Origin: a virus
Reading direction: 5' to 3' (one strand)
DNA: 42,045 nt
IMG/VR virus record: IMGVR_UViG_3300032731_000277
Coordinates: 1 to 42,045 of that record
Of this stretch, positions 1 to 7,506 are shown piece by piece. The notes under the pieces were generated by a model. That model was not told where the DNA came from. It worked only from the letters and a program-made list of their open reading frames with translations, and did not search any database. The position numbers and the translations under genes are program-made. Every line of letters starts with the position of its first letter. The stretch's first letter is position 1.

Positions 1-232
1 CGTCGTCCCGATGCCGACGTTGCCGTCGCCTTTAATCGTCATTACAGCTGAACCAGCACCATCAATAACTGTCTTTGGTGTGAAATACAAATCTGAGCTA
101 ATATTCCACGAGATATTTCCATTAGCACCTGTATTAAAAGCGGTGAAAGCACCACCAGTACCTTCATCAGTTATTCCACCCACAACGTGTAATTTATCTT
201 TGGGAGTCGTCGTCCCGATGCCGACGTTGCCG
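1..232. repeat. 25-bp direct repeat in tail fibre gene
   Basis: Bases 1-25 and 208-232 are identical. They encode the repeated fibre motif GNVGIGTT. The window edge falls inside one copy, which fits an assembly or linearisation break at a repeat. Confidence 0.8.
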
Positions 233-462
233 CCATCCTGCACGAAGATGCCCGCCGTGCCCGCGTCATCGTAGAGCATGAGGCCCTGGGTGGCAGCAGC
301 TTTCACCATGTTCGTGGTGAGGGTGCTAGCGGCGACCGACGAGAGTATCGAGGCCGTCCCCGCCACCGCGATGTTCTGCGCGTTGATCGTGCTGTGCGTG
401 CCCGCCGCGTTGTGCTCTTGCACCCACTCAGTGTAACTCGGTTTTATTGATTTGATTGGCAT
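1..462 (-). CDS. Tail fibre protein, N-terminal part (runs off left edge)
   Basis: Open frame of 154 codons from ATG at 462-460, preceded by a G-rich ribosome site (GGGGGT), with no stop before base 1. The protein starts MPIKSIKPSYTEWVQEHNAAG and contains two copies of the motif GNVGIGTT, one continuing as TPKDKLHV. That motif is typical of phage tail fibres and surface-binding tail proteins. It is the last gene of a minus-strand structural run whose upstream neighbour stops at 473. The reading frame at base 1 is complete and matches the frame entering the right edge at 42045, so both pieces may be one gene of a circular genome. Confidence 0.75.
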   Translation of the reverse strand, partial: MPIKSIKPSYTEWVQEHNAAGTHSTINAQNIAVAGTASILSSVAASTLTTNMVKAAATQGLMLYDDAGTAGIFVQDGGNVGIGTTTPKDKLHVVGGITDEGTGGAFTAFNTGANGNISWNISSDLYFTPKTVIDGAGSAVMTIKGDGNVGIGTT

Positions 463-472
463 TATTTACCCC

Positions 473-1417
473 CTAACTCCACGCTTCGACTTCGACTTTG
501 AGTGTGCCTGCGTCAGCAGCAAGGCATAGCGTAGCCGCAGCCAGCTTTAGATTCTCTTTGTAGTACACCCCGCCAGCCTTTAGCGTGAAGTATGGCTCAA
601 CTGGCGTTGCGACCTTCCCCGCCGTCAGAGAATATCGTACATCATTGCCCGTCCTGCACTGGAATTGAAGTGCACGGCAGTTGGCAGGCAATGCACAGTA
701 GTATTCTGTATCAGCACTTACTATTGTGGCGTTCGTCAGCGTAAGCGCGGTTTGCTCTAGCGCGCCGACGGTGGACACGTCTACTGTGCCGATGTTGCGA
801 CCCGTGGCCGCCAGCAGGGTTGCGGTGGCGGACACCTGCCCGCCTGCTATCAGCGTTACGGTAGCAGACACTACGCCAATGATATTAGTGCCAGCGGGTA
901 ATACCCCAAAGGTCACAGATCCAATGACGTTCGTGCCTGCGGGTAACGCCTCTCCAAACTTGATGTCGCCGATGTAGGTGGCATCAACAGGCGAAGCCCC
1001 CGTCAAGATAAAGTGCTGTGCCCCACCCGTGAACGTGGGGGTGGCTCCACCGGTTGTCTTTACTGCCACCCCCAGCGTGCGGTCAATCATCATTGGGGTC
1101 ACGCCTGCTAAGGTCGTGATCTGTACTTCGTTCTGGTCTATGTCAACAGTGATGTCCAATGATGCCCCAGCCAAGATAAAGTGCTGCGCTCCACCCGTGA
1201 AGGTGGGGGTAGCTCCGCCGATGGTGGTGATCTGCCCAACTACCCCAGTCACATTGAGGGCGTCCCCAGTCATGCCTGGCGTCACCCCAGCGATAGTGCG
1301 TATTGCAACAGGTAAGTGAAGCGCCGTGCCGCTCGCGCCGCCTGGCGCGCCGAGGGGGATGCCGTTGGCCCAAAACTCGTTGAGAATAAAGCTGTCCGAT
1401 TTGTTGCTCATTGCCAT
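473..1417 (-). CDS. Repeat-containing virion surface protein, paralogue of 2202-3248
   Basis: 314 residues, start ATG at 1417 with upstream GGGGAAGAATCAC. The protein is beta-rich and repetitive. GGATPTFTGGAQHFIL occurs twice, encoded by near-identical DNA around 1007-1051 and 1175-1219, and related IAGVTP segments recur. The N-terminus (MAMSNKSDSFILNEFWANGIP) resembles the N-termini of the proteins at 2202-3248 and 3847-4512, and even the ribosome-site region matches that of 2202-3248, so duplication is likely. Role is inferred from position downstream of the capsid gene and next to a tail fibre: a decoration, head-fibre or tail protein. No catalytic motif is visible. Confidence 0.65.
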   Translation of the reverse strand: MAMSNKSDSFILNEFWANGIPLGAPGGASGTALHLPVAIRTIAGVTPGMTGDALNVTGVVGQITTIGGATPTFTGGAQHFILAGASLDITVDIDQNEVQITTLAGVTPMMIDRTLGVAVKTTGGATPTFTGGAQHFILTGASPVDATYIGDIKFGEALPAGTNVIGSVTFGVLPAGTNIIGVVSATVTLIAGGQVSATATLLAATGRNIGTVDVSTVGALEQTALTLTNATIVSADTEYYCALPANCRALQFQCRTGNDVRYSLTAGKVATPVEPYFTLKAGGVYYKENLKLAAATLCLAADAGTLKVEVEAWS

Positions 1418-1442
1418 GTGATTCTTCCCCTGATAGTCGTGC

Positions 1443-1772
1443 TTACGGTACTTGCGATAGCCACCACAGGTACAGTGCCAGTACTTCGGCCTGGGTAAGC
1501 AGGAATAGGGCTATGACCCACTTGTACACGTTGTCGTTGCCCGCAGGCCCGCGCTCGCCCCTCGGCCCTACAATGCTCTTGCCATTGAAGCCTGGCAGCC
1601 CTCTCTTGCCATCATTGCCTGGCGGCCCTACGATACTCTTGCCAGGCTCGCCACGCTCGCCCGTGCGCCCACGGCGGCCACGCGAGGCTCCGTAGGTTGC
1701 CGCAACCTGTGCTGCTGGTGCAGGCTTCACGCCGCCCGCTGGCTTTCGTGCGCTCGCTGCTTTCCGTGCCAT
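1443..1772 (-). CDS. Collagen-like protein with C-terminal membrane helix
   Basis: 109 residues. ATG at 1772-1770 is chosen because GGAGG lies just upstream; the frame stays open further upstream but that part reads across the end of the HNH gene. Residues 1-30 are basic and Ala/Pro-rich, about 32-80 are Gly-X-Y triplets (GERGEPGKS, then two GKSIVGP blocks), and about 83-105 form a hydrophobic helix (YKWVIALFLLTQAEVLALYLWW). Collagen triplets are common in phage fibres. A terminal transmembrane helix is unusual for a fibre and suggests membrane anchoring or a helix buried in the virion. Function unknown. Confidence 0.7.
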   Translation of the reverse strand: MARKAASARKPAGGVKPAPAAQVAATYGASRGRRGRTGERGEPGKSIVGPPGNDGKRGLPGFNGKSIVGPRGERGPAGNDNVYKWVIALFLLTQAEVLALYLWWLSQVP

Positions 1773-1782
1773 TTGTTCCTCC

Positions 1783-2202
1783 CTATGCGTCCCGGTGTTC
1801 TCTAATATGGCATGGGACACACAGAGTTGCCCCATTTTCAACTACGTATCTTAGCTCGATACTTTCTATCCACGGGACTATATGGTGGGCGTTTAAGTCT
1901 CTTCGCTTTGCACCACAGCCATTGAAGTAGCCACACCTACGGCAGATGAATCCATCCCTCTCAAAGACGGCGATGCGCCATTCTTTATAGGCCGAGTTTC
2001 GCCTTTCCTTGTCGCTATCCCCACCTTTCCACATGGGATTAAGCTCGCCCATCATCCTCTGCCTAGAGCACTCTCTATCCTCTAACGTCTGGATATAGAA
2101 CTGGTGGCCCTTTAGGGTGTCCCAATAGCACCGAGGTGAACAGAACCTATTGACAGTTTGTAGCCTCTTCGGGAACTCTGCCCCGCACGTTTCACATATC
2201 AT
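1783..2202 (-). CDS. HNH homing endonuclease
   Basis: 139 residues from ATG 2202-2200, overlapping the stop of the upstream gene as TGATG, which suggests translational coupling. N-terminal zinc finger (CETCGAEF, then FCSPRCYW), a NUMOD-like GELNPMWKGG segment near residue 55, and a C-terminal HNH motif with CRRCG, LNAHHIVPW, ENGATLC and CVPCHIREH. This is a free-standing nicking or homing nuclease inserted between two structural genes. Unlike four other nuclease genes here it has no structured leader. Confidence 0.85.
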   Translation of the reverse strand: MICETCGAEFPKRLQTVNRFCSPRCYWDTLKGHQFYIQTLEDRECSRQRMMGELNPMWKGGDSDKERRNSAYKEWRIAVFERDGFICRRCGYFNGCGAKRRDLNAHHIVPWIESIELRYVVENGATLCVPCHIREHRDA

Positions 2203-3248
2203 CAAGAATCTTCGTGCTCGTACCAGTCCATGTGCAGGCCCGCCTTGTTCGAGGCGGCGTCAGAGGTGAATTTGACAACGTACTGCGTGCTAGAATTTAG
2301 CACCCATTCCGACTCGCCGCGAGCCGCGCCAGAAAACCGGTTCTTCGCACCATAAGCGTACATACTGTATATAACTACGCCGCCACTCACAGCGCTCGCA
2401 TTGTAGATCACATTGTCGGAAGCAACAAAGCCAGCTTGTGCTTGATCCTCCAGCATACCAGAGCTACCCATAGTATCCTGACGCCTGCGATTGTAGATGG
2501 GGGTCTTTGTGCCAGTTTGGTTAGTCCAGCCCGGCCCCTCTATGATTTCCACATGGCCTCCAGTTAGCGTGGTGAAGTGCACGAACATATGCACCCTACT
2601 TGGAGTAGCCGCTGTTTTGAAACACAAAGCAAGGGTAGCGGCGGTTGCCATTGCGGTATCAGCTTTGCTTGTATGGAAACAAGTGCCATCGTGGATTTCG
2701 TGATGGGCGTTGTCTAGGGTGTATGGCACTTTGAACATCGTGTCAAACGCCATTTGCCGTGTGCTGTCACTGGGGTCTTGCACAATAATGTGCAGGCCCC
2801 CCGCCGTCATCGAGGGTGTAGCCGCCGCGATCATGCCAATGCTGATGTCATCCGTCTCGGCGTCGAGTGCAGACGCCAGCCAGACGTGCTGCACGCCTGA
2901 TGCGTTGGTCAGTATGGGGGTTCGGCCCGCTGGGCTGGCTGCTGTTGCGCCGTAGACTGACACGGCCAGCTTGTCGGCGTCGTCTATAAGTGGCGTGGCC
3001 CCGCCAATGGTGGTTATCTCTACCTCGTTCACATCCAGGTCTGCGGTAACGTCTATCTGGATGCTGGCGTTGGTCAGGATCATGTGCTGGGCGCCTGCCG
3101 TGAACGTAGGTGTAGCACCACCGATCATGGTAATCCTCGACGGCAATGAAACTGGCACGCCAGACGCCCCGCCCGCACCGCTGATGGGTATGCCGCCGGC
3201 CCACCACTGATTGAAGATTTTGTTTGGACTTAAATCTTTCATTGCCAT
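2202..3248 (-). CDS. Repeat-containing virion surface protein
   Basis: 348 residues, ATG at 3248 with upstream GGAGAAGAATCAA. Residues 1-22 (MAMKDLSPNKIFNQWWAGGIP) match the N-termini of 473-1417 and 3847-4512. Then come IGGATPTFTAGAQHMIL and related beta-repeat units. The C-terminal half, from about residue 160, is different in character, with aromatic-rich sheets (VHMFVHFTTLTGGHVEIIEG), and could be a receptor- or ligand-binding domain. Likely capsid decoration or tail protein by context and paralogy; the precise role is unknown. Confidence 0.65.
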   Translation of the reverse strand: MAMKDLSPNKIFNQWWAGGIPISGAGGASGVPVSLPSRITMIGGATPTFTAGAQHMILTNASIQIDVTADLDVNEVEITTIGGATPLIDDADKLAVSVYGATAASPAGRTPILTNASGVQHVWLASALDAETDDISIGMIAAATPSMTAGGLHIIVQDPSDSTRQMAFDTMFKVPYTLDNAHHEIHDGTCFHTSKADTAMATAATLALCFKTAATPSRVHMFVHFTTLTGGHVEIIEGPGWTNQTGTKTPIYNRRRQDTMGSSGMLEDQAQAGFVASDNVIYNASAVSGGVVIYSMYAYGAKNRFSGAARGESEWVLNSSTQYVVKFTSDAASNKAGLHMDWYEHEDS

Positions 3249-3267
3249 TTGATTCTTCTCCTACACG

Positions 3268-3780
3268 CTATACTTTGCCAAGATGCTGTCCCCTGACGAA
3301 TTGCGCGATGAGCCGATTCGCTTCCGCTTGCGCCCTCTGAGACTCATAGTAGACCCCGGCAACAACCTCAGGAATTACGTTCTTCACTCCACCTATCAAG
3401 GTATGCCTAAAACCCTGCCACGTCACGTCCACAGTGGCGTTGGGGTAGATGTCCACCTTCGGGCACTCTCGGAGGATGCGCTTGAAGTGCTCGCGCTTGT
3501 TTTCTGCCTTCCGCCTCTCCTTCTCCGCCTTCTTCGCTGCCGCCGCCTCGCGCTCCACCTCAAGATCGCCAGCAACGGCCTGCACCCTGGCCTCGAACTC
3601 TTTCTCTAGCTGGGCGCGGATGCGATCCTCAATGGATAGTTCTTGCAGCTTGTCGTTCCACCGAGAGATGGTGCTGCCGTCTACATCGAAGTGCTCAGCG
3701 TAGAAGGCTTGCGTTTCGCCAGGATGCTCCTCTTTGTACTGGCGGTAGCGTTCTAGTTTCTCTCGAAACGCCTGTCTCAT
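3268..3780 (-). CDS. Helix-turn-helix and coiled-coil protein in the capsid cluster
   Basis: 170 residues from ATG 3780, AAGGAGG upstream. Residues about 10-48 look like a helix-turn-helix (GETQAFYAEHFDVDGSTISRW). Residues about 50-105 are a charged coiled coil (AAAAKKAEKERRKAEN). The C-terminus (ATVDVTWQGFRHTLIGGVKN, then VIPEVVAGVY) resembles short domains found in phage capsid-adjacent proteins. It could be a head accessory protein that borrowed a DNA-binding fold, or a regulator. It sits between two genes sharing a common N-terminal tag. Confidence 0.6.
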   Translation of the reverse strand: MRQAFREKLERYRQYKEEHPGETQAFYAEHFDVDGSTISRWNDKLQELSIEDRIRAQLEKEFEARVQAVAGDLEVEREAAAAKKAEKERRKAENKREHFKRILRECPKVDIYPNATVDVTWQGFRHTLIGGVKNVIPEVVAGVYYESQRAQAEANRLIAQFVRGQHLGKV

Positions 3781-3813
3781 CACGACCTCCTTGGTTACTT
3801 TTGGTGTTCGGGC

Positions 3814-3839
3814 GGGGAGCCCCCCTGCGAGGGCTCCCC
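3814..3839 (-). other. GC-rich RNA hairpin after the 3847-4512 gene
   Basis: Perfect 9-bp stem (3814-3822 with 3831-3839) with an 8-nt loop, starting 7 nt after the upstream stop codon in the direction of transcription. No U tract follows, so it is not a standard intrinsic terminator. It may be an mRNA processing or 3'-end stabilising hairpin. Confidence 0.6.
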
Positions 3840-3846
3840 AGTTACC

Positions 3847-4512
3847 CTAGTTCTGCTCAATCAGCAGCTTGGCCTTGATGTTGCCAGCAGCAGCAGGATT
3901 GAACGCTGCGTCTGCCCTGATTCTAGCATACAGACTCGTTCCCGTTCCACATACAAAGGGGATAGCTGTCGGAACGAACTGAACAGAACAGCTTGCCGCT
4001 AGTCCTAACCACGCCTTTGAGGCGTTGGCTTCGTGCGCACTTGATGTGCTAGTGCCAGCCATGATGGTGCCAGCGAAGTTTTTAACATCGGCGGTAGCCA
4101 TCTTGAACGTGGCGTTGTCTAACCCGTGAGTTGTGCCAGGGGGAAGGGTAAACAGAATCATCGTGAAGTCTGGCTTCTCCTGGATCGCATCTTCTGTGAA
4201 GAGCGCACCACGTATAACGCCATTCCCACCGGCGACCCGTGCGGCATCCCTAAACTCGATCCCCCCGTAAGCTGCGGCCCCGCTACCAGCGCCGTCGAGC
4301 GCGGCGTAGGCCGTGATGCTGAAGGCTATCGTAGCCGAAGAGTAGACGAGCTTCTGGCCTACTTCGCCGAGGTGTGTCTCGCCCGCGTCAATCGTGGACA
4401 CTATCACGTCGCCGAGGTAGGTGCCGTCGGTGTTAGCGTTCTTGAGCGCTGGGAGGCCGTTTTCCTCCCAGTCGTTGAAGATTTTTCGAGGACTTGCAGT
4501 TGTCATTGACAT
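3847..4512 (-). CDS. Structural protein of a widespread phage family (unnamed)
   Basis: 221 residues, ATG 4512, GGAGGAAAGAAC upstream. After the shared N-terminal tag (SPRKIFNDWEENGLPAL) the protein has a beta-rich body with recognisable landmarks of a common but uncharacterised phage protein found beside capsid genes: GGNGVIRGALFTEDA, KPDFTMILFTLPPGT, LDNATFKMATADVKNFAGTI, and C-terminal GTSLYARIRAD. Family members are usually annotated as hypothetical or structural. Located directly downstream of the major capsid gene, so a head decoration or head-tail role is likely. Confidence 0.7.
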   Translation of the reverse strand: MSMTTASPRKIFNDWEENGLPALKNANTDGTYLGDVIVSTIDAGETHLGEVGQKLVYSSATIAFSITAYAALDGAGSGAAAYGGIEFRDAARVAGGNGVIRGALFTEDAIQEKPDFTMILFTLPPGTTHGLDNATFKMATADVKNFAGTIMAGTSTSSAHEANASKAWLGLAASCSVQFVPTAIPFVCGTGTSLYARIRADAAFNPAAAGNIKAKLLIEQN

Positions 4513-4614
4513 TGTTCTTTCCTCCGTATGGGGGTTGTGCCCCGTCCCACGTTCCCCCCGTTATTTTTGATTTTAAGCCCAGAGGTAGTACTAGGGATGG
4601 GCTCTGTTCAGTTG

Positions 4615-4642
4615 GGGGGAGGCCCAATTAAGGGCCTCCCCC
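4615..4642 (-). other. Strong hairpin downstream of the capsid gene
   Basis: Perfect 11-bp stem (4615-4625 with 4632-4642) and a 6-nt loop between the capsid stop (4677) and the next start (4512). Neither strand carries a clear U tract after the stem. Attenuation, RNase processing or stabilisation of the abundant capsid mRNA are all possible. Confidence 0.65.
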
Positions 4643-4676
4643 GTGCTTACTTCTTGTCTCTCGCTAACGAAACTTG

Positions 4677-5073
4677 CTACGCACTCAGTGAGTACGATGT
4701 GTTATGTTCCACGCGCACCATGTTGTTCTGGTCGAGTATCTTGCACACGTGCGCTGCCTTCCACCCGTTCCTCCACGACTGTTCCAGGGGGTCGGTATGG
4801 CCGCCAGGCGGCACGAAGTAGGTCTTGGCTGAGTGGGCGTCCAACTCTGTGATGCCGTATGCGTTTGCACCGATGACCAGGGTGCCATACACGTCAGAGC
4901 CACTCAAGCCTGCACTACTCCATATCTGCGCGTTGGTGGATTCTACGAACCGAACTCCCAGGTACGTCCCCAGTTCGCCTGTAAAGACAGGGTTGCCCTG
5001 CCCACGATCACCGGCAAACTGGAAAGCATCCAGGAGGTCGCCGTCGCCAAACATATCGGCCACCGTGTCCATT
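4677..5073 (-). CDS. Major capsid protein, exon 2 (N4-gp56 family)
   Basis: Encodes the C-terminal 132 codons of the capsid protein. The frame (GDGDLLDAFQFAG, NPVFTGELGTYLGVRFVEST, DVYGTLVIGANAYGI, then GWKAAHVCKILDQNNMVRVEH) matches the C-terminal half of N4-gp56-type major capsid proteins. There is no ribosome site or sensible start at its 5' end, and the open frame extends upstream into intron sequence to 5150. The splice acceptor is placed after G5074 because introns of this class end in G and this restores frame with exon 1, giving HPDIIMDTVADMFGDGD. Exact acceptor position is inferred. Confidence 0.8.
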
Positions 5074-5139
5074 CTGTTGCTTGATAACCGCACCAACCTT
5101 ACAATTTTCAGATTCATGCCCCAAAAGGGCATTTTAGAC

Positions 5140-5168
5140 TTGACATACACCCCACTTTGTGGTATAAT
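5140..5168 (+). promoter_or_regulatory. Sigma-70 promoter of the antisense intron endonuclease
   Basis: TTGACA at 5140-5145, 17-bp spacer ending CTTTGTGG, TATAAT at 5163-5168. Both hexamers match consensus and TGG gives an extended -10. It belongs to the seven-member promoter family of this genome and lies 20 nt before the endonuclease start, inside the intron. Confidence 0.9.
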
Positions 5169-5187
5169 ATAGGTAGGAGGTGCAAAG

Positions 5188-5688
5188 ATGGAACTGCGAG
5201 ATATTCATGGCAGCCCCATAGACCCTATATGGGCCGCTGAGTTTCGGGGATTTTTCTGGGCCGATGGCTATATGGGAATCCACCAGGTGCACCGCAAATA
5301 CAGGGGTAAGCGAATCACCCATTTGCGGCCATCCCTGAAAATCAGCCAGCGCAATGATAATCGAGCCATCTTGGAAGCTTTCCAGGCCCGGCTAGGGGGG
5401 TATATCACCACCAACCCAGGTCGCCAAGTACGCGACATAAGGGGCAATGCCCGCTTCACGCGCCCCATGGCCTGCTGGGAAGTCCACACCACAGAGGGTG
5501 TCCGTAGAGCAATCAGCCTCCTATGCGATGGTATTCTGCCCCATAACAAACAGGCTCAGCTAAAGGTAATGCAAGAATACCTCTCCATGCGCCATGCCCC
5601 AGGGCATAAGTATACATCTGAGGAAAAGGAACGCATGGAAGCACTCCGCCAAGAAATGGTATCTCTACATCAATATGTCAATTCTTAA
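5188..5688 (+). CDS. LAGLIDADG homing endonuclease, antisense in the capsid intron
   Basis: 166 residues, ATG 5188 with AGGAGG at 5175-5180. Residues 17-29 (AEFRGFFWADGYM) are a single LAGLIDADG motif, the helix that forms the dimer interface and supplies the catalytic acidic residue. Length and single motif fit a homodimeric enzyme like I-CreI. The following basic beta segments (KYRGKRITHLRPSLKISQRN) are typical DNA-contact strands. It is encoded on the opposite strand from the capsid gene and intron, with its own promoter, so it can be expressed independently of late capsid transcription. Expected role: cutting intron-less capsid alleles to spread the intron. Confidence 0.9.
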   Translation: MELRDIHGSPIDPIWAAEFRGFFWADGYMGIHQVHRKYRGKRITHLRPSLKISQRNDNRAILEAFQARLGGYITTNPGRQVRDIRGNARFTRPMACWEVHTTEGVRRAISLLCDGILPHNKQAQLKVMQEYLSMRHAPGHKYTSEEKERMEALRQEMVSLHQYVNS

Positions 5689-5880
5689 TGTGCGGCGGCC
5701 AAGTCATTTCTGCTTGGCTCTACGTGTCGCCACGTAGCTCGGACTGTCGCTCCGTCTCAGAGAGACGCTCTCCGCTCAGTCTCTACACCCGCCTTTCGGC
5801 TTGGCTCGCGGTTGTCTCCGAAGAGATATTCCCCGAATTCAGGAGAGTTTTTCCACATAACCTCGCGGCTATGGGCCCCG

Positions 5881-6437
5881 ATTATGTCAGGGTGTACGAT
5901 AGCAACGAACTTGCCCCCACTATGCGCCTTGGAGTTGGCCCGCTTCAGCGTTCGCACTGCCTCACGGATTTCGGCGGCGTCGAAGAACATGCCACTTGCA
6001 ACGTACCCACGACTAGCTGCTGTGCCAGCGAACATCACGTTAGTACCGGCTATCATAACCGCACGGTCTACGATGTCCAACGTCAGGCCCAGGTTCTCGC
6101 CGAGCAGTTGCGCCACCTCAGTCAGCGTGTTGTCAATGGTCTGGGTTGCAACGATGTCAGAACCATCCACAACGGTGCCGTATTGCGAGACCGTCGCAGC
6201 TATCGCCGAGACAGTCAGCGTGGTCGCGCTCGGAGGAGTACCTTCGGTCAAAGCGGTCGTCGCAGCGGGGAGGGAAGCAAACTTCCTGAAATTGATGTGG
6301 ACTCCCTCGTGCGGCGGGATGTTACGCTGTTGTCCAAATTGTCCGTGGACGAGCTCCGGCAACGCCCGCTCCAACAGCTTCATGTCGTAGTACGCCTTGG
6401 TTTCGTTAGTGAGAGTACCCATAGTATAGACTGCCAT
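5881..6437 (-). CDS. Major capsid protein, exon 1 (N4-gp56 family)
   Basis: Encodes the first 185 codons plus two bases, ATG 6437 with GAGGTGAGAG upstream. Family landmarks: LTNETKAYYDMKLLERALPEL near the start, INFRKFASLPAATTALTEGTPP, AATVSQYGTVVDGSD, EIREAVRTLKR and FVAIVHPD. The open frame continues to 5757, but that tail reads through the intron core and does not resemble the family. Splicing at T5881 joins HPDI to exon 2 and yields a 317-residue protein of normal length. Forms the icosahedral shell; the scaffold-like gene lies immediately upstream. Confidence 0.85.
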
Positions 6438-6471
6438 GTTCTCTCACCTCTTATTTAGTTTTTTTGTTTGC

Positions 6472-7320
6472 CTAGTAGTCCTGCTCCATATCCCACACGC
6501 GCCTTGCGGTTTCCTTCAGCCTGCCAGCCAGCCGTGGGTCAGACTTCATCAGTTGTTGTACCTTCAGAATCTTCTGCCCCATGTCTGCCTCAGATAAGGT
6601 CTTGAAGTAGTGCATGAGATGCTCCGATATGATGGACTCTTCGCTGCCTGGTATCAGGCTGCTTACACTCCAAGCTGCTGGCACCATAGCCGCGCCTCCT
6701 CCAGTCACATCGAGTTCGCCCGCTGCTTGCTGGGCCTCTAGGACTTGTCGCCTCTGCTGTTCTGTGGTGGCCTTTGCCGTGCCAAGTTGATCTTCCTTCC
6801 AAAGAACAAGGGCCTGTTTCAGAAACTCGTCGGGGGAAGCCGCGTTGCGTGCTTCTTGCAGCCTTGGGTCATAAGGGTTCATCCCCAGGGGCTCGCACAT
6901 CTGGCGGATAGACCGCTCTTTCTGGTACTCCGACTCCCGCTGTGCGTCGCGCTCCCTGTACTGTGCTACCTGTGATTTGAGTTCCTGGACTTCCAGGTCT
7001 CCCCGCGTCTTTGTGCGAAGGGCTTCTACGTCCCCTGGCTCCGCGCCGTGCTCCTGCAAAGCCTGTTCGTAGGGGGTTAAAAGCTTACCAACCCGATCTT
7101 GCCACCGCCGATCTATGCGGGCTTCGGCTTTATCTACGAGAGACTGTGATTGTCGCAAAGCGCGTTCTTCGCCTTCGCGGGCCGCTCTCTCAGTTGCCTC
7201 TGTGATTAAAGCCTGTACTTTCTCTTCCGTTAGTCCCCCGCTCGGTGCTGCTGCTGCTGGCGCCGCGACAACCGTTTCCTGATTGCCTTCGTTTGCTTCC
7301 AAGCGATCTTCGTCGGCCAT
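6472..7320 (-). CDS. Scaffolding-like protein
   Basis: 282 residues, ATG 7320, GAGGAG upstream. Acidic Ala-rich N-terminus, then long charged helices predicted as coiled coil (about residues 30-160: EEKVQALITEATERAAREGE, ELKSQVAQYRERDAQRESE). The C-terminal region is helical (SDPRLAGRLKETARRVWDME). This composition and the position directly upstream of the major capsid gene are classic for a phage scaffold or capsid assembly protein. No sequence signature proves it. Confidence 0.65.
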   Translation of the reverse strand: MADEDRLEANEGNQETVVAAPAAAAPSGGLTEEKVQALITEATERAAREGEERALRQSQSLVDKAEARIDRRWQDRVGKLLTPYEQALQEHGAEPGDVEALRTKTRGDLEVQELKSQVAQYRERDAQRESEYQKERSIRQMCEPLGMNPYDPRLQEARNAASPDEFLKQALVLWKEDQLGTAKATTEQQRRQVLEAQQAAGELDVTGGGAAMVPAAWSVSSLIPGSEESIISEHLMHYFKTLSEADMGQKILKVQQLMKSDPRLAGRLKETARRVWDMEQDY

Positions 7321-7362
7321 GATTAACTACTCCTCTCTATCATCCTATTTTTCTCCTTGTAA

Positions 7363-7436
7363 GGTGAACAGTGGGACTCGAACCCACAACCACCCGCCCC
7401 ACAAACGGGTGCGCTACCAATTGCGCCATGCCCACC
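7363..7436 (-). tRNA. tRNA-His (GTG)
   Basis: Complete cloverleaf: 7-bp acceptor GTGGGCA/TGTTCAC, D stem GCGC/GCGC, anticodon stem CCCGT/GCGGG with loop TTGTGGG (anticodon GTG), T arm GTGGG TTCGAGT CCCAC. The encoded extra 5' G (G-1) opposite C73 is the hallmark of tRNA-His. No CCA is encoded. It lies between the scaffold and giant virion protein genes. Confidence 0.93.
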
Positions 7437-7506
7437 ATGCGCCGCTGATAAGGCTCAGCGGCAAAGCCTTGAGGGGCCGCCTACTGTAAAGCAGAAGGCT
7501 CACAAG

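Larger units (their letters stand above)
5074..5880 (-). ncRNA. Group I intron in the capsid gene, antisense endonuclease inside
   Basis: Core elements read on the minus strand: P1 pairs the exon end (5881-5887) with 5855-5862 and has a U-G pair at the splice site (T5881-G5861). P3 is 5842-5847 with 5768-5773 (CTCTCC/GGAGAG). P4 is 5831-5837 with 5805-5811. P5 is 5815-5826 with a UUCG loop. P6 is GCC GAAA GGC at 5791-5800. P7 is 5778-5782 with 5741-5745 (AGACT/AGTCC). P8 is 5753-5767 and P9 5720-5737 with a GCGA loop. The stretches GAGCCAAGCCGAA and GGTGTAGAGACT match the cores of bacterial IC3 introns (Anabaena tRNA-Leu, Azoarcus) as I remember them. Length about 807 nt. The endonuclease ORF sits beyond P9 on the opposite strand. 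Confidence 0.9.

Noticed and set aside
5757-5880. Continuation of the capsid frame past HPDI (AHSREVMWKNSPEF and FGDN)
   Set aside because: At first it looked like capsid sequence with a splice at FGD, but it coincides with the P1 to P8 elements of the group I intron core. The real exon end is at 5881.
5688-6458. Long plus-strand ORFs opposite the capsid gene (256 and 192 codons)
   Set aside because: They mirror the capsid coding strand, have no ribosome site and no protein-like motifs. Codon-structure shadows.
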